A stretch of 64,000 bases of DNA from positions 1 through 64,000 of the forward strand of contig NZ_QJVD01000001.1 of NCBI RefSeq assembly GCF_003219815.1, in the 5' to 3' direction. Origin of the DNA: Arthrobacter livingstonensis (GTDB lineage Bacteria > Actinomycetota > Actinomycetes > Actinomycetales > Micrococcaceae). The position numbers were made by a program, and so were the translations under genes. Positions 8,896 through 17,840 of the stretch are shown here, one piece after another. The notes under the pieces are model-generated. The model ran no database searches. It was given only the letters and a program-made list of their open reading frames with translations, and was not told the origin of the DNA. The number at the start of each line of letters is the position of its first letter. Within the stretch, counting starts at the first letter, position 1.

Positions 8896-11800
8896 TCAGT
8901 CTTCGCTGGGATGCGCTGCTTCCTCCCGCAGGGGCCGTAGCGTGTTGGGAGTTGGAGTGGTGAAGGCGTAGCGGCCCAGCATGTTGATGTGGACGTCCCC
9001 GAGCGGGGACAATCGGGCAATGTCAGTTTCGGACATCTCTTGTCCGGCAGCGCGCAGGGCTGACACGGCGAAGTCGATGTAGCGGGTGTTCCACAGAACG
9101 ACGGCGTTAAGCACGAGGCCAAGTGCGCCGAGCTGGTCTTCTTGCCTTCGCGGTAACGCTGGTAGATTTGTCCGCGCCGGCCGTGGAAGATTGCCCTGGC
9201 CAGGCGGTGGCGGGATTCTTGGACGGTGAGCTGGGTGTTGATCGAACGCCGGTATGTCTCGTCCAGGGGATCAACCAGGGCGAGCAGGTGCAGCGTCTTG
9301 GCGATACGCCCGTACTCGGTGATAGCGGCGCCAAGCGGATTCGGCGACCCATTCTCCCGGGTGAGCATGCGCAGCACGTCGTACGCGCGGACCGTTCCGG
9401 TGGCCAAGGACGCCGCCACACGGGTCATGTCCTCCCAGTGAGTGGTGATCTTGTCCATGTTGACCTTGTGCCGGGCGACGTCGTTCAGCGTCCGGTAGTC
9501 GCTAGGTGCCCGGCCGGGAACGGTGGCGCGCCACAGTCGCTGGTCCGCGAGGTCGGCGATCCGTGGTGAGAACCGATAGCCGAGCAGGGTGAAGATCCCG
9601 AAGACCATGTCGGAATAGGACGCGGTGTCGGAAGCGACCATCTCGGGTTTGGGTCCACCGTCGAGGTTGAGTATGGTGTCCAGCACGTAGAGTGAGTCAC
9701 GCACCGTACCTGGCACGACGAGGGCGCCGATGCCGGCGACCTGGTCGTTGACGGCGTTGAACCAGGTCAGGCCACGACCGTGGCCGAAGTACTTCGGGTT
9801 CGGGGCAGCGTTGATCGTCCGCACGGGGACTACGAAGCACAGCCCGTCGACCGAGGCCAGCAGTCCGCCACCCCACCAGCCCACGATCGGTACCAGGGCC
9901 TGCGCCTCGATGAGCAGTGCGTTGGCGTCTGCGTGGGTTTCGGTGCGCACGTAGTTCGCCTGCACATGCCCCAGCCGGTCGCGAGTCAATGCCGCGTGCC
10001 CCTCAGCAGCCACCGGTGTCAGCCCCACGTTGCAGGCCTCGGCGATCAGCACCGCGGCCACCGAGACCGGCAAGTCGCTCATGCGCGAGCCGGCACCTGA
10101 GACGTGGGTGTAGGCGTGAAGGAATCCGGTCCAGGAATGCACCTCGAGCAGGATCTCGGGTAGGTCCACCTGAGGAAGCAAGCCCGCCACCTGTGTCCGC
10201 AACCGGGTCAGGGACTTCGGTACCTCAAGGGCGTCCAGCCGTGCGACCGAGAGTTTGACCTTGCCGTCTTCGGTCTCCGTCAGCCGCACGCCGCCTGGCG
10301 GGCCAGCGTCGGTGATCGCGTCCGCCAGGGCCCGCCAGGCGGCGTCCAGCAGTTCAACTTTGCCAGCCAGGTGCCCGCTCACAGTGCCGTCTAGGCTCAA
10401 CGACCGTAGCGCCTGCCCACGAGCCGCGTCCCATGCGGGGCCGTCGAGCAGCTGTGCGCGCGGGTCGCCCCACCGGTTCGAGGTCGTGGCGAACACGTCC
10501 CGGCGACGCAGGGACGAGCGCAGCAGCTCCAGCACGCACACGACCCACGCGTCCCGGTCCACTGTGACCTCCTCGGCGCGACCGAACACTGCGGCTCGCC
10601 ACGAGGCCGGCACGAGGGTTTCCTCGATTTCCTCCCGCCGGACCTTTCGCCGACCGCGCAGCGTGTCCAAGGTGGCCAGGGCGTCGAGAACGGGCTGCCC
10701 GGCAGCGGTCGCACCCCACGGGATCGTGGTGGACAACATTTGCAGGAACGGCGCCACGGTGCGGAACCGGCGTGCCATCTGCTCGCGCATCGCGCCCTCA
10801 GCGCCGGAAGCGTCAGGGACGAGTTCATCCACCCTCGCCACCGCGTCGGCGATCCGATCACGGCCAGCGACCTGTTCCAGAGCTGCCCACGCTGCCGCAA
10901 CACCAATCTGTTCCCCGGATTCCGCAAGGACGCGCAACAGAGTCTGCCCGACCCGGGCCAGGACGCTGGAGGCCTTCTCCAACTCCGGCAACTTCGCCAA
11001 CCGCTCCGCGGCCGCTGCACGGCGCGAGGGTCCTAGGACCTTCGTGGCCATGAGCAAATCGAACAAGTCCAGTGCGTCATCGACGGAGTCGGCCTCCAAC
11101 GCCGCCACAGTCGCGACCAGCGTCGCCGTCCGCCGTGGTTCGGCCAACCGGTGCAACGACTGTGCCTTCGCGCCCAACCCGTACCGGGCCAAAGCCCTCA
11201 CCCGCGCCACCGGCAGGCCGGATAAGTCGACCTCACCTGTACCGAGCATCCGCACCGCGGCAACCCGCTGCAGCGCCTTGTCCAGCTCCGGACCGGACAC
11301 CCTCACAGGCCCTACCCGCAACACTTCCAACCGGCTCGTCCGCTCACCCTGGTCAGCGCTCAGCAGACCCCGCAGCACCGCAGGCAACCCCGGATCCTTG
11401 GCAGCGGAAGCCGCCGCGATGACCTCGTGAAGGCGGGCGATGGACCGCTCACGTGCCGCTGCCACCAGCCGCGCCAGCACGCTCACGCCGGGCAGCAGCA
11501 CCCGCTCCCGGCGAAGCCATGCCGTCGCGTGATCGAACAACACGGCCAGCCCTTCACCGTACGTCCAGGCACGGGAATATACGAACAGCGTCAGTTCTTC
11601 GGTCAACTCTCCCGCCAAGTCGCGGTACCCGTAGGCCGTCCGGATCTCGCGTGCATGCCCGTGGACCGTCGGCGCCCGCTGAGGGTACTTCTTTACGACC
11701 GAGGGATCCGTAATCTTGAGCTGGGCTGCGAGATAGTCAACGACGCCCCGCGGAACGTCAAGCGAATCAGAGAGGAACGCCCCCAGGAAGCGGACCGTCC

Positions 11801-11969
11801 CCAGCTGCACCGCGAACCCCAGCCTGTTGTGATCACCGCGTCGAACGGTGATCAAATCCCGGTCGGCATCATCGAGATGGAAGAACCGCTCCAGATCCGC
11901 CTGCGACAGCTCGCCCTTAAACCGCCCAAACCGAGCGGCCTGTTCATCGCTGAGGAATTCCACCGGCAT
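8896..11969 (-). pseudogene. tnpA: Tn3-family transposase with a 1-bp frameshift
   Basis: TnpA binds the 38/39-bp ends and catalyses replicative transposition. The N-terminal region starts MPVEFLSDEQAARFGRF, with ATG 5 nt after GAGG. The catalytic core shows Asp in SVDGLCF, Asp in VASDTASYSDMVFG and Glu in VQESRHRLARAIFHGRRG. After YREGK the frame leaves the family pattern. The expected EDQLGALGLVLNAVVLWNT is found in the next frame and runs to the stop at 8896. The shift is explained by loss of one base at about 9141 (AAGAAGACC where AAGGAAGACC is expected). Without the shift the protein would be about 1,024 aa. With it, the last 80 or so family residues are replaced by an unrelated tail. 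All three acidic residues lie before the shift. Confidence 0.92.
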
Positions 11970-11993
11970 GCCCTCACATTACCGAACCACGAG

Positions 11994-12032
11994 GCTTAGC
12001 GTTCAATCCTGTTCCATTACTACCAAGACCCC
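11994..12032 (-). repeat. Right terminal inverted repeat, 39 bp
   Basis: Read on the minus strand it begins GGGGTCTTGGTAGTAATGGA and ends GAACGCTAAGC. It lies 24 bp upstream of tnpA, and the copy of the target duplication GTACT (12033-12037) follows it. Confidence 0.93.
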
Positions 12033-12146
12033 GTACTCGGCAGTGTCGCCACTGGCCTCGCGCTCGGCATTGGCCGCGAGAAGGGCCGGGGTGCGGGGCA
12101 GGGAGCCGGCATGCGTGGTGCGGATGTGGTCTGTGTTTAAGGACAT
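12033..12146 (-). pseudogene. MetE-like methyltransferase, 5' part
   Basis: These 38 codons start with ATG at 12146 after AGGAG and encode MSLNTDHIRTTHAGSLPR, a typical N-terminus of stand-alone MetE-like proteins. The frame ends at the transposon and continues at 6641. The start lies 9 bp after the stop codon of the CoA-binding protein gene, so it is the distal gene of the operon. Confidence 0.88.
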
Positions 12147-12155
12147 GGGTGACTC

Positions 12156-12650
12156 CTAGGCGAGCAGCTGGCGCTTGGACGAGATGACGCCGGTGTCGAA
12201 GCCGGCCAGGTTCAGCCCGCCGTGGAAGCGGGCGTGTTCGATCTTCACGCAGCGGTCCATGACCACGTCCAGCCCGGCGGCCTCGGCCGTCGCGGCGACC
12301 TCCTCGTGCCAGGAACCCAGCTGCAGCCACAGCGTCTTGGCGCCGGCGGCAAGTGTCTCCTCGAGCACGGTGGGGAGGTCGTCGTGCCGGCGGAAAACGT
12401 CCACCAGGTCCGGGACCTCGGGCAGCTCTGCCAGCGACTTGTACACCGGCCGGCCCAGGATTTCCTTCGCCACGGGGTTCACAAAATACACCCGGTAGCG
12501 GCTCGAGGAGAGCAGGTACGTGGCCACGAAATAGCTGGCGCGGGACGGCTTGTCCGAGGCCCCCACAATGGCGATGGACTGCGTCTTGCGCAGGATGGCC
12601 AGCCGTTCAGGGGCAGACGGGCCCTCCCAGCTTCGTTCTGTGGTGCTCAT
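12156..12650 (-). CDS. CoA-binding domain protein
   Basis: This 164-aa protein has a Rossmann-type CoA_binding domain (SIAIVGASDKPSRASYFVATY at residues 25-45, then NPVAKEILGRPVY and AGAKTLWLQLGSWHEEVA). The family resembles the N-terminal part of succinyl-CoA synthetase alpha and acyl-CoA synthetases but has no catalytic domain. The start overlaps the metY stop by 4 bp (ATGA), so expression is coupled to it. A close relative of 138 aa lies at 17841-18257. Its place among methionine and sulfur genes is notable; its role is unknown. Confidence 0.85.
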   Translation of the reverse strand: MSTTERSWEGPSAPERLAILRKTQSIAIVGASDKPSRASYFVATYLLSSSRYRVYFVNPVAKEILGRPVYKSLAELPEVPDLVDVFRRHDDLPTVLEETLAAGAKTLWLQLGSWHEEVAATAEAAGLDVVMDRCVKIEHARFHGGLNLAGFDTGVISSKRQLLA

Positions 12651-14002
12651 GCGGTTGCCCCGATCCGGCAGGAGGACGCCGCGTCTGCGCGTCCGGTGTC
12701 TTTGACGTCGGCCTGCGATTCCTGGGCGGCCGTGAGCGCCTGGTCCAGGTCCCACAGGATGTCGGCAATGTCCTCGAGGCCCACCGAAATGCGGATCAGG
12801 TCCTCGGGCACGCCGGCCGCGTCGAGCTGCTCGGCGGAGAGTTGCTGGTGGGTGGTGGAGCCGGGGTGCAGGACCAGGGTGCGCGAGTCGCCTATGTTGG
12901 CCAGGTGGCTGGCCAGCTGCAGTGCGTCGATGAACACCTTGCCCGCCGCCCGCCCGCCGCGGACACCGAAGGCGAACACGGAGCCGACGCCGTTGGGCAG
13001 GTACCACCGGCCTCGCTCGTAGTGGGGGTGGCCGGGCAGTCCGGCGAAGTTGACCCAGGACACGCGCTCGTCGGCGTCGAGCCATTCGGCGACGGCGGCG
13101 GCGTTGCGCAGGTGCTCGTCCATGCGCTGCGGCAGCGTCTCCACGCCCTGCAGCAGCTGGAAAGCGGACTGGGCGGACAGAGCCGGGCCGATGTCGCGCA
13201 GCTGCTCGGAGCGCAGCTTCGTCAGGAATCCATATTCGCCAAAGTTTCCCCACCAGGACACATTGCCATAGGAGGCGACGGGTTCGGTCATGGACGGGAA
13301 CCTGCCGTTGCCCCAGTTGAATCGCCCGGATTCGACGACGACGCCGCCCAGGGTGGTGCCGTGCCCACCGAGGAACTTCGTGGCGGAGTGGATGACGATG
13401 TCTGCGCCGAACTCGATCGGCCTGATCAGGTATGGCGTGCTGAGCGTGGCGTCGACCACCAGGGGGACGCCGGCGTCGTGCGCCACGGCAGCCAGCCCCT
13501 CCAGGTCGGCGATGTCCCCGGAAGGGTTGGCCACGATCTCCGTGTACACGGCCTTCGTATTTTCCCGGATCGCGGCGGCGAAATCGGCCGGGTCGGTCGA
13601 GTCGATGAAGGTGGTGTCCACCCCGAAACGGCGCAGGGTCACGTCGAGCTGGGTGATGGTGCCGCCGTACAGCTTTGACGACGCCACGATGTGGTCGCCG
13701 GACCCGGCCAGCGCGGCAAAGGTAATGAATTCCGCGGCCATGCCCGACGACGTCGCAACCGCCCCGATGCCACCCTCCAGCGACGCGATGCGCTCCTCGA
13801 AGGCGGCCACGGTGGGGTTGCCGATCCGGGAGTAGATGTTGCCGTACTTTTGCAGCGCAAACAGGTTGGCGGCGTCGTCGGTGTCCTTGAACACGAACGA
13901 GGTGGTCTGATAGATGGGCACGGCACGGGCGCCGTGCACGGCGTCGGGCGTGCCGCCGGCGTGCAGGGCGCGGGTGCGGAAGCCAAACTGGTGCTCGGCC
14001 AT
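12647..14002 (-). CDS. metY: O-acetylhomoserine sulfhydrylase
   Basis: MetY uses pyridoxal phosphate to form homocysteine, or methionine from methanethiol, using O-acetylhomoserine. The 451-aa protein has the family marks SRIGNPTVAAFEERIASLEGG, SSGMAAE, DATLSTPYL and the PLP lysine in HSATKFLGGHGTT. The start at 14002 shares one base with the sfnG stop (TGATG), which suggests translational coupling. Longer frames reaching 14338 overlap sfnG and are not real. Placement after SfnG suggests use of sulfite- or sulfide-derived sulfur, or methanethiol. Confidence 0.93.
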   Translation of the reverse strand: MAEHQFGFRTRALHAGGTPDAVHGARAVPIYQTTSFVFKDTDDAANLFALQKYGNIYSRIGNPTVAAFEERIASLEGGIGAVATSSGMAAEFITFAALAGSGDHIVASSKLYGGTITQLDVTLRRFGVDTTFIDSTDPADFAAAIRENTKAVYTEIVANPSGDIADLEGLAAVAHDAGVPLVVDATLSTPYLIRPIEFGADIVIHSATKFLGGHGTTLGGVVVESGRFNWGNGRFPSMTEPVASYGNVSWWGNFGEYGFLTKLRSEQLRDIGPALSAQSAFQLLQGVETLPQRMDEHLRNAAAVAEWLDADERVSWVNFAGLPGHPHYERGRWYLPNGVGSVFAFGVRGGRAAGKVFIDALQLASHLANIGDSRTLVLHPGSTTHQQLSAEQLDAAGVPEDLIRISVGLEDIADILWDLDQALTAAQESQADVKDTGRADAASSCRIGATA

Positions 14003-15231
14003 CAGGCGAGTGCCCCTGCCGGAACCGCTGGGGCCACGTCGGCAGGGTTCCCTGGCCGGGCTTGCGAGGTGAGGGGGCTGAGGGGGAGCAGGGAGGTGTC
14101 CAGCTCGGTGCCGTGCTTGCGGGCGAGGCCGGCTTCGAGCTCGCGGACGATCGGCAGCACGTCGCGCCCAAACGAGGCCACCTCCTCCTGGAAGTGCAGG
14201 TAGCAGGTCAGCAGCAGGTTCACGCCGGACTTCTTGTACTCCACAACCCGCTCGGCGATCTGTTCGGGTGTGCCGATCAGGCCGGTCTTGAAGCCGTCGT
14301 TGTACTGGACCAGGTCCTCGTAGGAGGCGTCGGCCCACATCCCCTTGCCGTCCTTGGTGGAGGCGCCGGCCTCCTTCACTGAGGCGGCGAAGCCTTCGAC
14401 GGCGGGGCGGTGCGCCTTTTCGACGATCTCGCGCAGCGTGTCCCTGGCTTCCTTTTCCGTGTCCCGGGCAATGACGAAGCCGTTGAGCCCGAAGCGGGGG
14501 GTGCGCCCGGACTCGGCAGCCGCGGCCAGCACTCCGTTGACGTTTTCCGCATAGCCCTCCAGCGTCCGCCCGTTGGAGAAGTACCAGTCGGCCACCCGGC
14601 CCGCCGTGGCCTGGGCGGCGGTGGAGTTCCCGCCAAAGAAGATCTCCGGGTGGGGGCGTCCGGGCACGTCAATGGGGGCGGGTTTGAGGGTGAAGTCGTT
14701 GATGTTGTAGTACTTGCCGGACTGCGAGAAGTTTTGCTCGGTCCAGAGCCCCCGCAGCACGCGGATGAACTCCTCGGTGCGCACATAGCGCTCGTCATGG
14801 TCCAGCCAGTCGAGGCCAAAGTTCACGAACTCGTCCTTGAGCCAGCCGGAGACAATATTGACCGCGGCGCGCCCGCCGGAGAGGTGGTCGGCGGTGATCA
14901 TGAACTTGGCCAGCACGCCCGGGTGCCACATGCCGGGGTGGACGGCGGCGATGACCTTCAGCCGTTCGGTGGCGCCCAGCAGTGCCAGCGAGAAGCTGGT
15001 GGCCTCGTGCTGCTGGTCGGCGCCGTAGCTGGCCGCGTAGCGGGCCTGCGTCAGGGCGTACTCGAAGCCGGAGTTTTCCGCGATGCGGGCCAGCTTCTTG
15101 TTGTACTCAAAGTCCCAGCCGGTGCGCTGTTCGATCGTGGAGACGACCAGGCCGCCGGAGACGTTCGGCACCCAGTAGGCAAACTTCAGCGGTGTGGCCA
15201 GGGCTTCGGGCGAGGCGGCTATGGGGGTCAT
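14002..15231 (-). CDS. sfnG: FMNH2-dependent dimethylsulfone monooxygenase
   Basis: The protein belongs to the bacterial luciferase-like flavin monooxygenases and resembles SfnG, which converts dimethylsulfone to methanesulfinate during use of organosulfur. Features are LKFAYWVPNVSGGLV at the N-terminus, TRYA-like QARYAASYGADQQHEA, AAVHPGMWHPGVLAKF, NIVSGWLKDEF and GTPEQIAERVVEYKKSGVNLLL near residue 330. The 409-aa length includes an Ala/Pro-rich C-terminal tail of about 40 residues beyond the usual end. AAGGAG precedes the ATG. It is the first gene after a SAM-I-type riboswitch and heads the operon. A dedicated flavin reductase is not seen nearby. Confidence 0.87.
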   Translation of the reverse strand: MTPIAASPEALATPLKFAYWVPNVSGGLVVSTIEQRTGWDFEYNKKLARIAENSGFEYALTQARYAASYGADQQHEATSFSLALLGATERLKVIAAVHPGMWHPGVLAKFMITADHLSGGRAAVNIVSGWLKDEFVNFGLDWLDHDERYVRTEEFIRVLRGLWTEQNFSQSGKYYNINDFTLKPAPIDVPGRPHPEIFFGGNSTAAQATAGRVADWYFSNGRTLEGYAENVNGVLAAAAESGRTPRFGLNGFVIARDTEKEARDTLREIVEKAHRPAVEGFAASVKEAGASTKDGKGMWADASYEDLVQYNDGFKTGLIGTPEQIAERVVEYKKSGVNLLLTCYLHFQEEVASFGRDVLPIVRELEAGLARKHGTELDTSLLPLSPLTSQARPGNPADVAPAVPAGALA

Positions 15232-15280
15232 GGCATGCTCCTTCTTGGTGTGCTCGCGGAAGGAAAAGCGAATGCGCTCT

Positions 15281-15371
15281 CCATCGTTTCTGGCGGTAGC
15301 ACCTCACCTGCACGGACTGTGGGCGGTTGCTGCGGCGTCAAAGAGCCAGATCTCTCGGCCGCTCGGGATGG
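15281..15371 (-). promoter_or_regulatory. SAM-I-type (S-box) riboswitch upstream of sfnG-metY
   Basis: Read on the minus strand, a P1 stem CCATC...GATGG encloses the S-box pattern: CGAGCGGCCGAGAGATCTGG, then GACGCCGCAGCAACC, then AGGTGCTACCGCC. These match the conserved GAG-GG-GAGGGA, GCC-GCAACC and GGTGCTA blocks of SAM-I riboswitches. The element ends 49 nt before the sfnG start. It predicts repression when S-adenosylmethionine is abundant. A nearly identical second element is at 17628-17735. Confidence 0.82.
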
Positions 15372-15544
15372 TTGCATTCATTGTGACAACATAAGTCGGT
15401 TACGCCAAAGAATGTTTAGCCACATTGCGCTATTTGGGTTCCGGCCCGAACTATGCGCTGACCCGTCCCTTCCCGGCGGGGCTGGTCCGTGTAGACCTTG
15501 GAAATTGCCCGCAGCGGATTCCTGCCCCTTGGCCGGGGACGGGT

Positions 15545-17523
15545 CTACCGAGCCCCGCAGATCCGCTGGATCTCTGGGATGCAGTCCTCGTTTTGCAGGC
15601 TCGTGGTGTCACCCAGGGCGGCGCCCTCAAACAGCTGCGTCAGCAGCCGGCGCATGATTTTTCCGGACCGGGTCTTGGGCACGTCGGGAACAAACACAAT
15701 GTCGCGCGGCTTCGCGATGGGACCGATCTGCGAGGCCACGTGAGCCCGCAGCTCCGCGGCCGTGGTTTGCTGCTTCGGCGTCAAAGCAGCCGTGCCCCCA
15801 CCGATCAGAGACATGTCGTGCGGCACCACGAACGCCGTTGCCGCATGCCCCGTCTTCGCATCGACGGTGTGGCACACCCCTGCCTCCACGACGCCGGGAT
15901 GGGATACCAGCGCCGACTCGATTTCAATCGTGGAGAGCCGGTGCCCGGAAATGTTGATGACGTCGTCCGTCCGCCCCAGGATCCAGATGTCCCCGTCGCC
16001 GTCGAAACGGGCGCCGTCGCCGGCCAGGAACCAGCCCTGCTGCGCATACTTTTCCCAGTAGGAGCTGTAGTACCGTTCCGGGTTGCCCCAGACGGTGCGG
16101 GCCATGGCCGGGCCCGTGCTGGTGAGGTGAGCACAATGTTCCCCTGCACGCTGGCTGGGACGGTGCTGCCGCCGTCGTCCACCACATCCACCGCGACGCC
16201 GGGCAGCGCACGGGTGCCGCAGCCCGGCTTGAAGGCCGTGTCGTCCTGGCGGGGGGAGAGGATCGTGGCGCCGGTTTCCGACTGCCACCACGTGTCCACC
16301 ATGGGGATGCCGCGCGAAGGATCGCCGGGGACCAGTGAATCGCGCCCCACCTGGCTGCGCAGCCAGCGCCACGCCTCCGGGTTGACGGCCTCGCCCACTG
16401 TTCCGGCCAGCCGGATGGAGGAGAGCTCGTATTTTGCCGGGATGCCCTCGGGGAACCAGCCCATCAGGGAGCGCACCAGGGTGGGTGCGGTGTAGTAGCT
16501 GGTGACCTTGTAGCGTTCGATGATTTCAAAGTGGCGGCCCGGGTGCGGGGCGTTGGGCACCCCCTCGTAGATGACCTGGGTGACGCCGTTGGACAGCGGT
16601 CCGTAGATCTCGTAGGTGTGTGCCGTGACCCAGGCGAGGTCCGCCGTGCACCAGTGGACGTCGCCGGCACGCTGGGCCGGGTCGGGGTTGCTGAACAGGA
16701 ACTCGTGGCTCCAGGAGGCCTGGACCAGGTAGCCGCCGGTGGTGTGGACCAGGCCCTTGGGCTGGCCGGTGGTGCCGGAGGTGTACATGATGAACAGGGG
16801 GGTCTCGGCGTCAAACGCCTCTGCACGGTGGGTGCGCGGAGCCGTGTCGACGGCGTCGTGCCACCAGATGTCCCGGCCCGGCGTCCACGGCACGGAGTCC
16901 AGCGCGTCGGGGGCGGTGGTGCGGTTGATGACCAGCACGTGTTCGATGGCGTTGCGCCCACCCACAGCCGTGTCGGCGTTGGCCTTGACGGGCACAGCCG
17001 TGCCGCGGCGGTACTGGCCGTCGGTGGTGACGAGCAGCTTGGCGCCCGTGTCCTCGACGCGGAATTTAAGGGCCTCGGCCGAAAAGCCGCCGAACACGAG
17101 TGAGTGCACGGCCCCGATCCGGGCGCAGGCAAGCGTGATGACCACGGTTTCCACCAGCACGGGCAGGTAGATGACCACGCGGTCGCCCCGGCCGATGCCC
17201 AGGGCTTCGAGCGCGTTGGCGGCCTGGCTGACAAGCCCGGTCAGTTCGAGGTAGCTGACGCTCCGGCGGTCTCCGGGTTCACCCTCGAAATGCAGTGCGA
17301 TCCGCTCTCCGTTGCCGGCCGCCACGTGCCGGTCAGCGCAGTTCACTGCCGCATTGAGTTTTCCGCCGTCAAACCAGCGCAGTTGCGGTCCGCGCCTGGC
17401 CGTCGGGTCCGCCGGCGTGGAGTCGTGGACGGTGTGCCAAGGTTCGGCCCACTCGAGCCTGTCCGCCGCGGCCGCCCAAAAATCGAGGCGGTTTTCTTCG
17501 TCAAGCGCTCCTTGTAGGATCAT
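15545..17523 (-). pseudogene. acs: Acetyl-CoA synthetase (AMP-forming), frameshifted
   Basis: The gene encodes an acetate (or propionate) CoA ligase. The first frame has ACARIGAVHSLVFGGFSAEA, MYTSGTTGQPKGLVHTTGGY, WCTADLAWVTAHTYEIYGPL and WWQSETGATI. After NIVLTS it changes frame, and the family sequence continues as GPAMARTVWGNPERY, then SGHRLSTIEIESALVSHP and the catalytic lysine region KTRSGKIMRR. The shift coincides with a tandem duplication GGTGAGGTGA at 16121-16130. Removing one 5-bp unit restores a 657-aa protein whose spacing fits E. coli Acs exactly. The start at 17523 overlaps a short upstream ORF by ATGA. A SAM-I-type riboswitch lies upstream, which is unusual for an acs gene. Confidence 0.88.
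16121..16130. repeat. 5-bp tandem duplication causing the acs frameshift
   Basis: GGTGA is present twice in a row. One copy restores the reading frame of the acetyl-CoA synthetase gene on the minus strand. Confidence 0.8.
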
Positions 17524-17618
17524 CGGCGCACCGCCCACTTCTCGGCCAGGCCCAAGTCGGGCGTTCCCTGCGGGTCCAGCAAGGTGGGACTGGCGGGCGG
17601 CAACAGCAAGGCAGACAT
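17520..17618 (-). CDS. Possible 32-codon upstream ORF
   Basis: An ATG with GGAG 10 nt upstream opens a 32-aa frame (MSALLLPPASPTLLDPQGT, then DLGLAEKWAVRR). Its TGA overlaps the acs start as ATGA, and it begins 10 bp after the riboswitch. It may be a small leader peptide that couples translation to acs, or a remnant of an N-terminal extension. No homologue is recognised. Confidence 0.4.
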   Translation of the reverse strand: MSALLLPPASPTLLDPQGTPDLGLAEKWAVRR

Positions 17619-17627
17619 GGCAACACT

Positions 17628-17735
17628 CCATCGACTCCTGGCGGTAGCACCTTGCCGGCATCGGCGCCCAAAAAATGGTGCCGACCAGGGTTGCTGCGGC
17701 GTCGCTGAGCCAGATCTCTCGGCCGCTCGGGATGG
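17628..17735 (-). promoter_or_regulatory. SAM-I-type (S-box) riboswitch upstream of acs
   Basis: The element has the same P1 arms (CCATC...GATGG) and the same conserved blocks as the sfnG element. An extra stem in the variable arm is formed by CTGGTCGGCACC with GGCGCC and TGCCGGCAAGG around a TTTTTT run. The core identity to 15281-15371 is so high that one is probably a recent duplicate of the other. Confidence 0.8.
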
Positions 17736-17828
17736 TCGGAACCAGCCTATGCCCCCTCTCCGACCGGCTGAAATCGGGCGGTTCGCGAATCGTAACAAGC
17801 CCTCCGGCCGGACCGCCGCCGGAGGGCA

Positions 17829-17834
17829 TACACT
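17829..17834 (+). promoter_or_regulatory. -10 box, leaderless promoter
   Basis: TACACT begins 12 nt before the ATG at 17841, so transcription should begin at or next to the start codon. Confidence 0.5.
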
Positions 17835-17840
17835 CGGTCC

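Larger units (their letters stand above)
6642..12032. mobile_element. Tn3-family transposon, 5391 bp, with cargo
   Basis: The element is bounded by 39-bp inverted ends starting GGGGTCTTGGTAGT and is flanked by the 5-bp duplication GTACT. From right to left it encodes TnpA (frameshifted), a probable res region and the serine resolvase TnpR. Next comes an internal third terminal repeat (8124-8161) in the same orientation as the left end, followed by a 1.44-kb cargo segment of lower GC content with two unknown plus-strand genes. The core 8124-12032 (3909 bp) has the size and content of a simple Tn3-family transposon. The outer unit is the one that transposed here, because only it has a matching duplication. 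The insertion destroys a MetE-like gene. Confidence 0.92.

Noticed and set aside
8124-12032. The core transposon as the unit that inserted here
   Set aside because: The bases left of 8124 (ATGTG) do not match the GTACT right of 12032; only the outer ends show a matching duplication.
12156-14171. A 671-codon frame covering metY and the CoA-binding gene
   Set aside because: Only its last 164 codons are real. The upstream part is out of frame with metY and has no homology.
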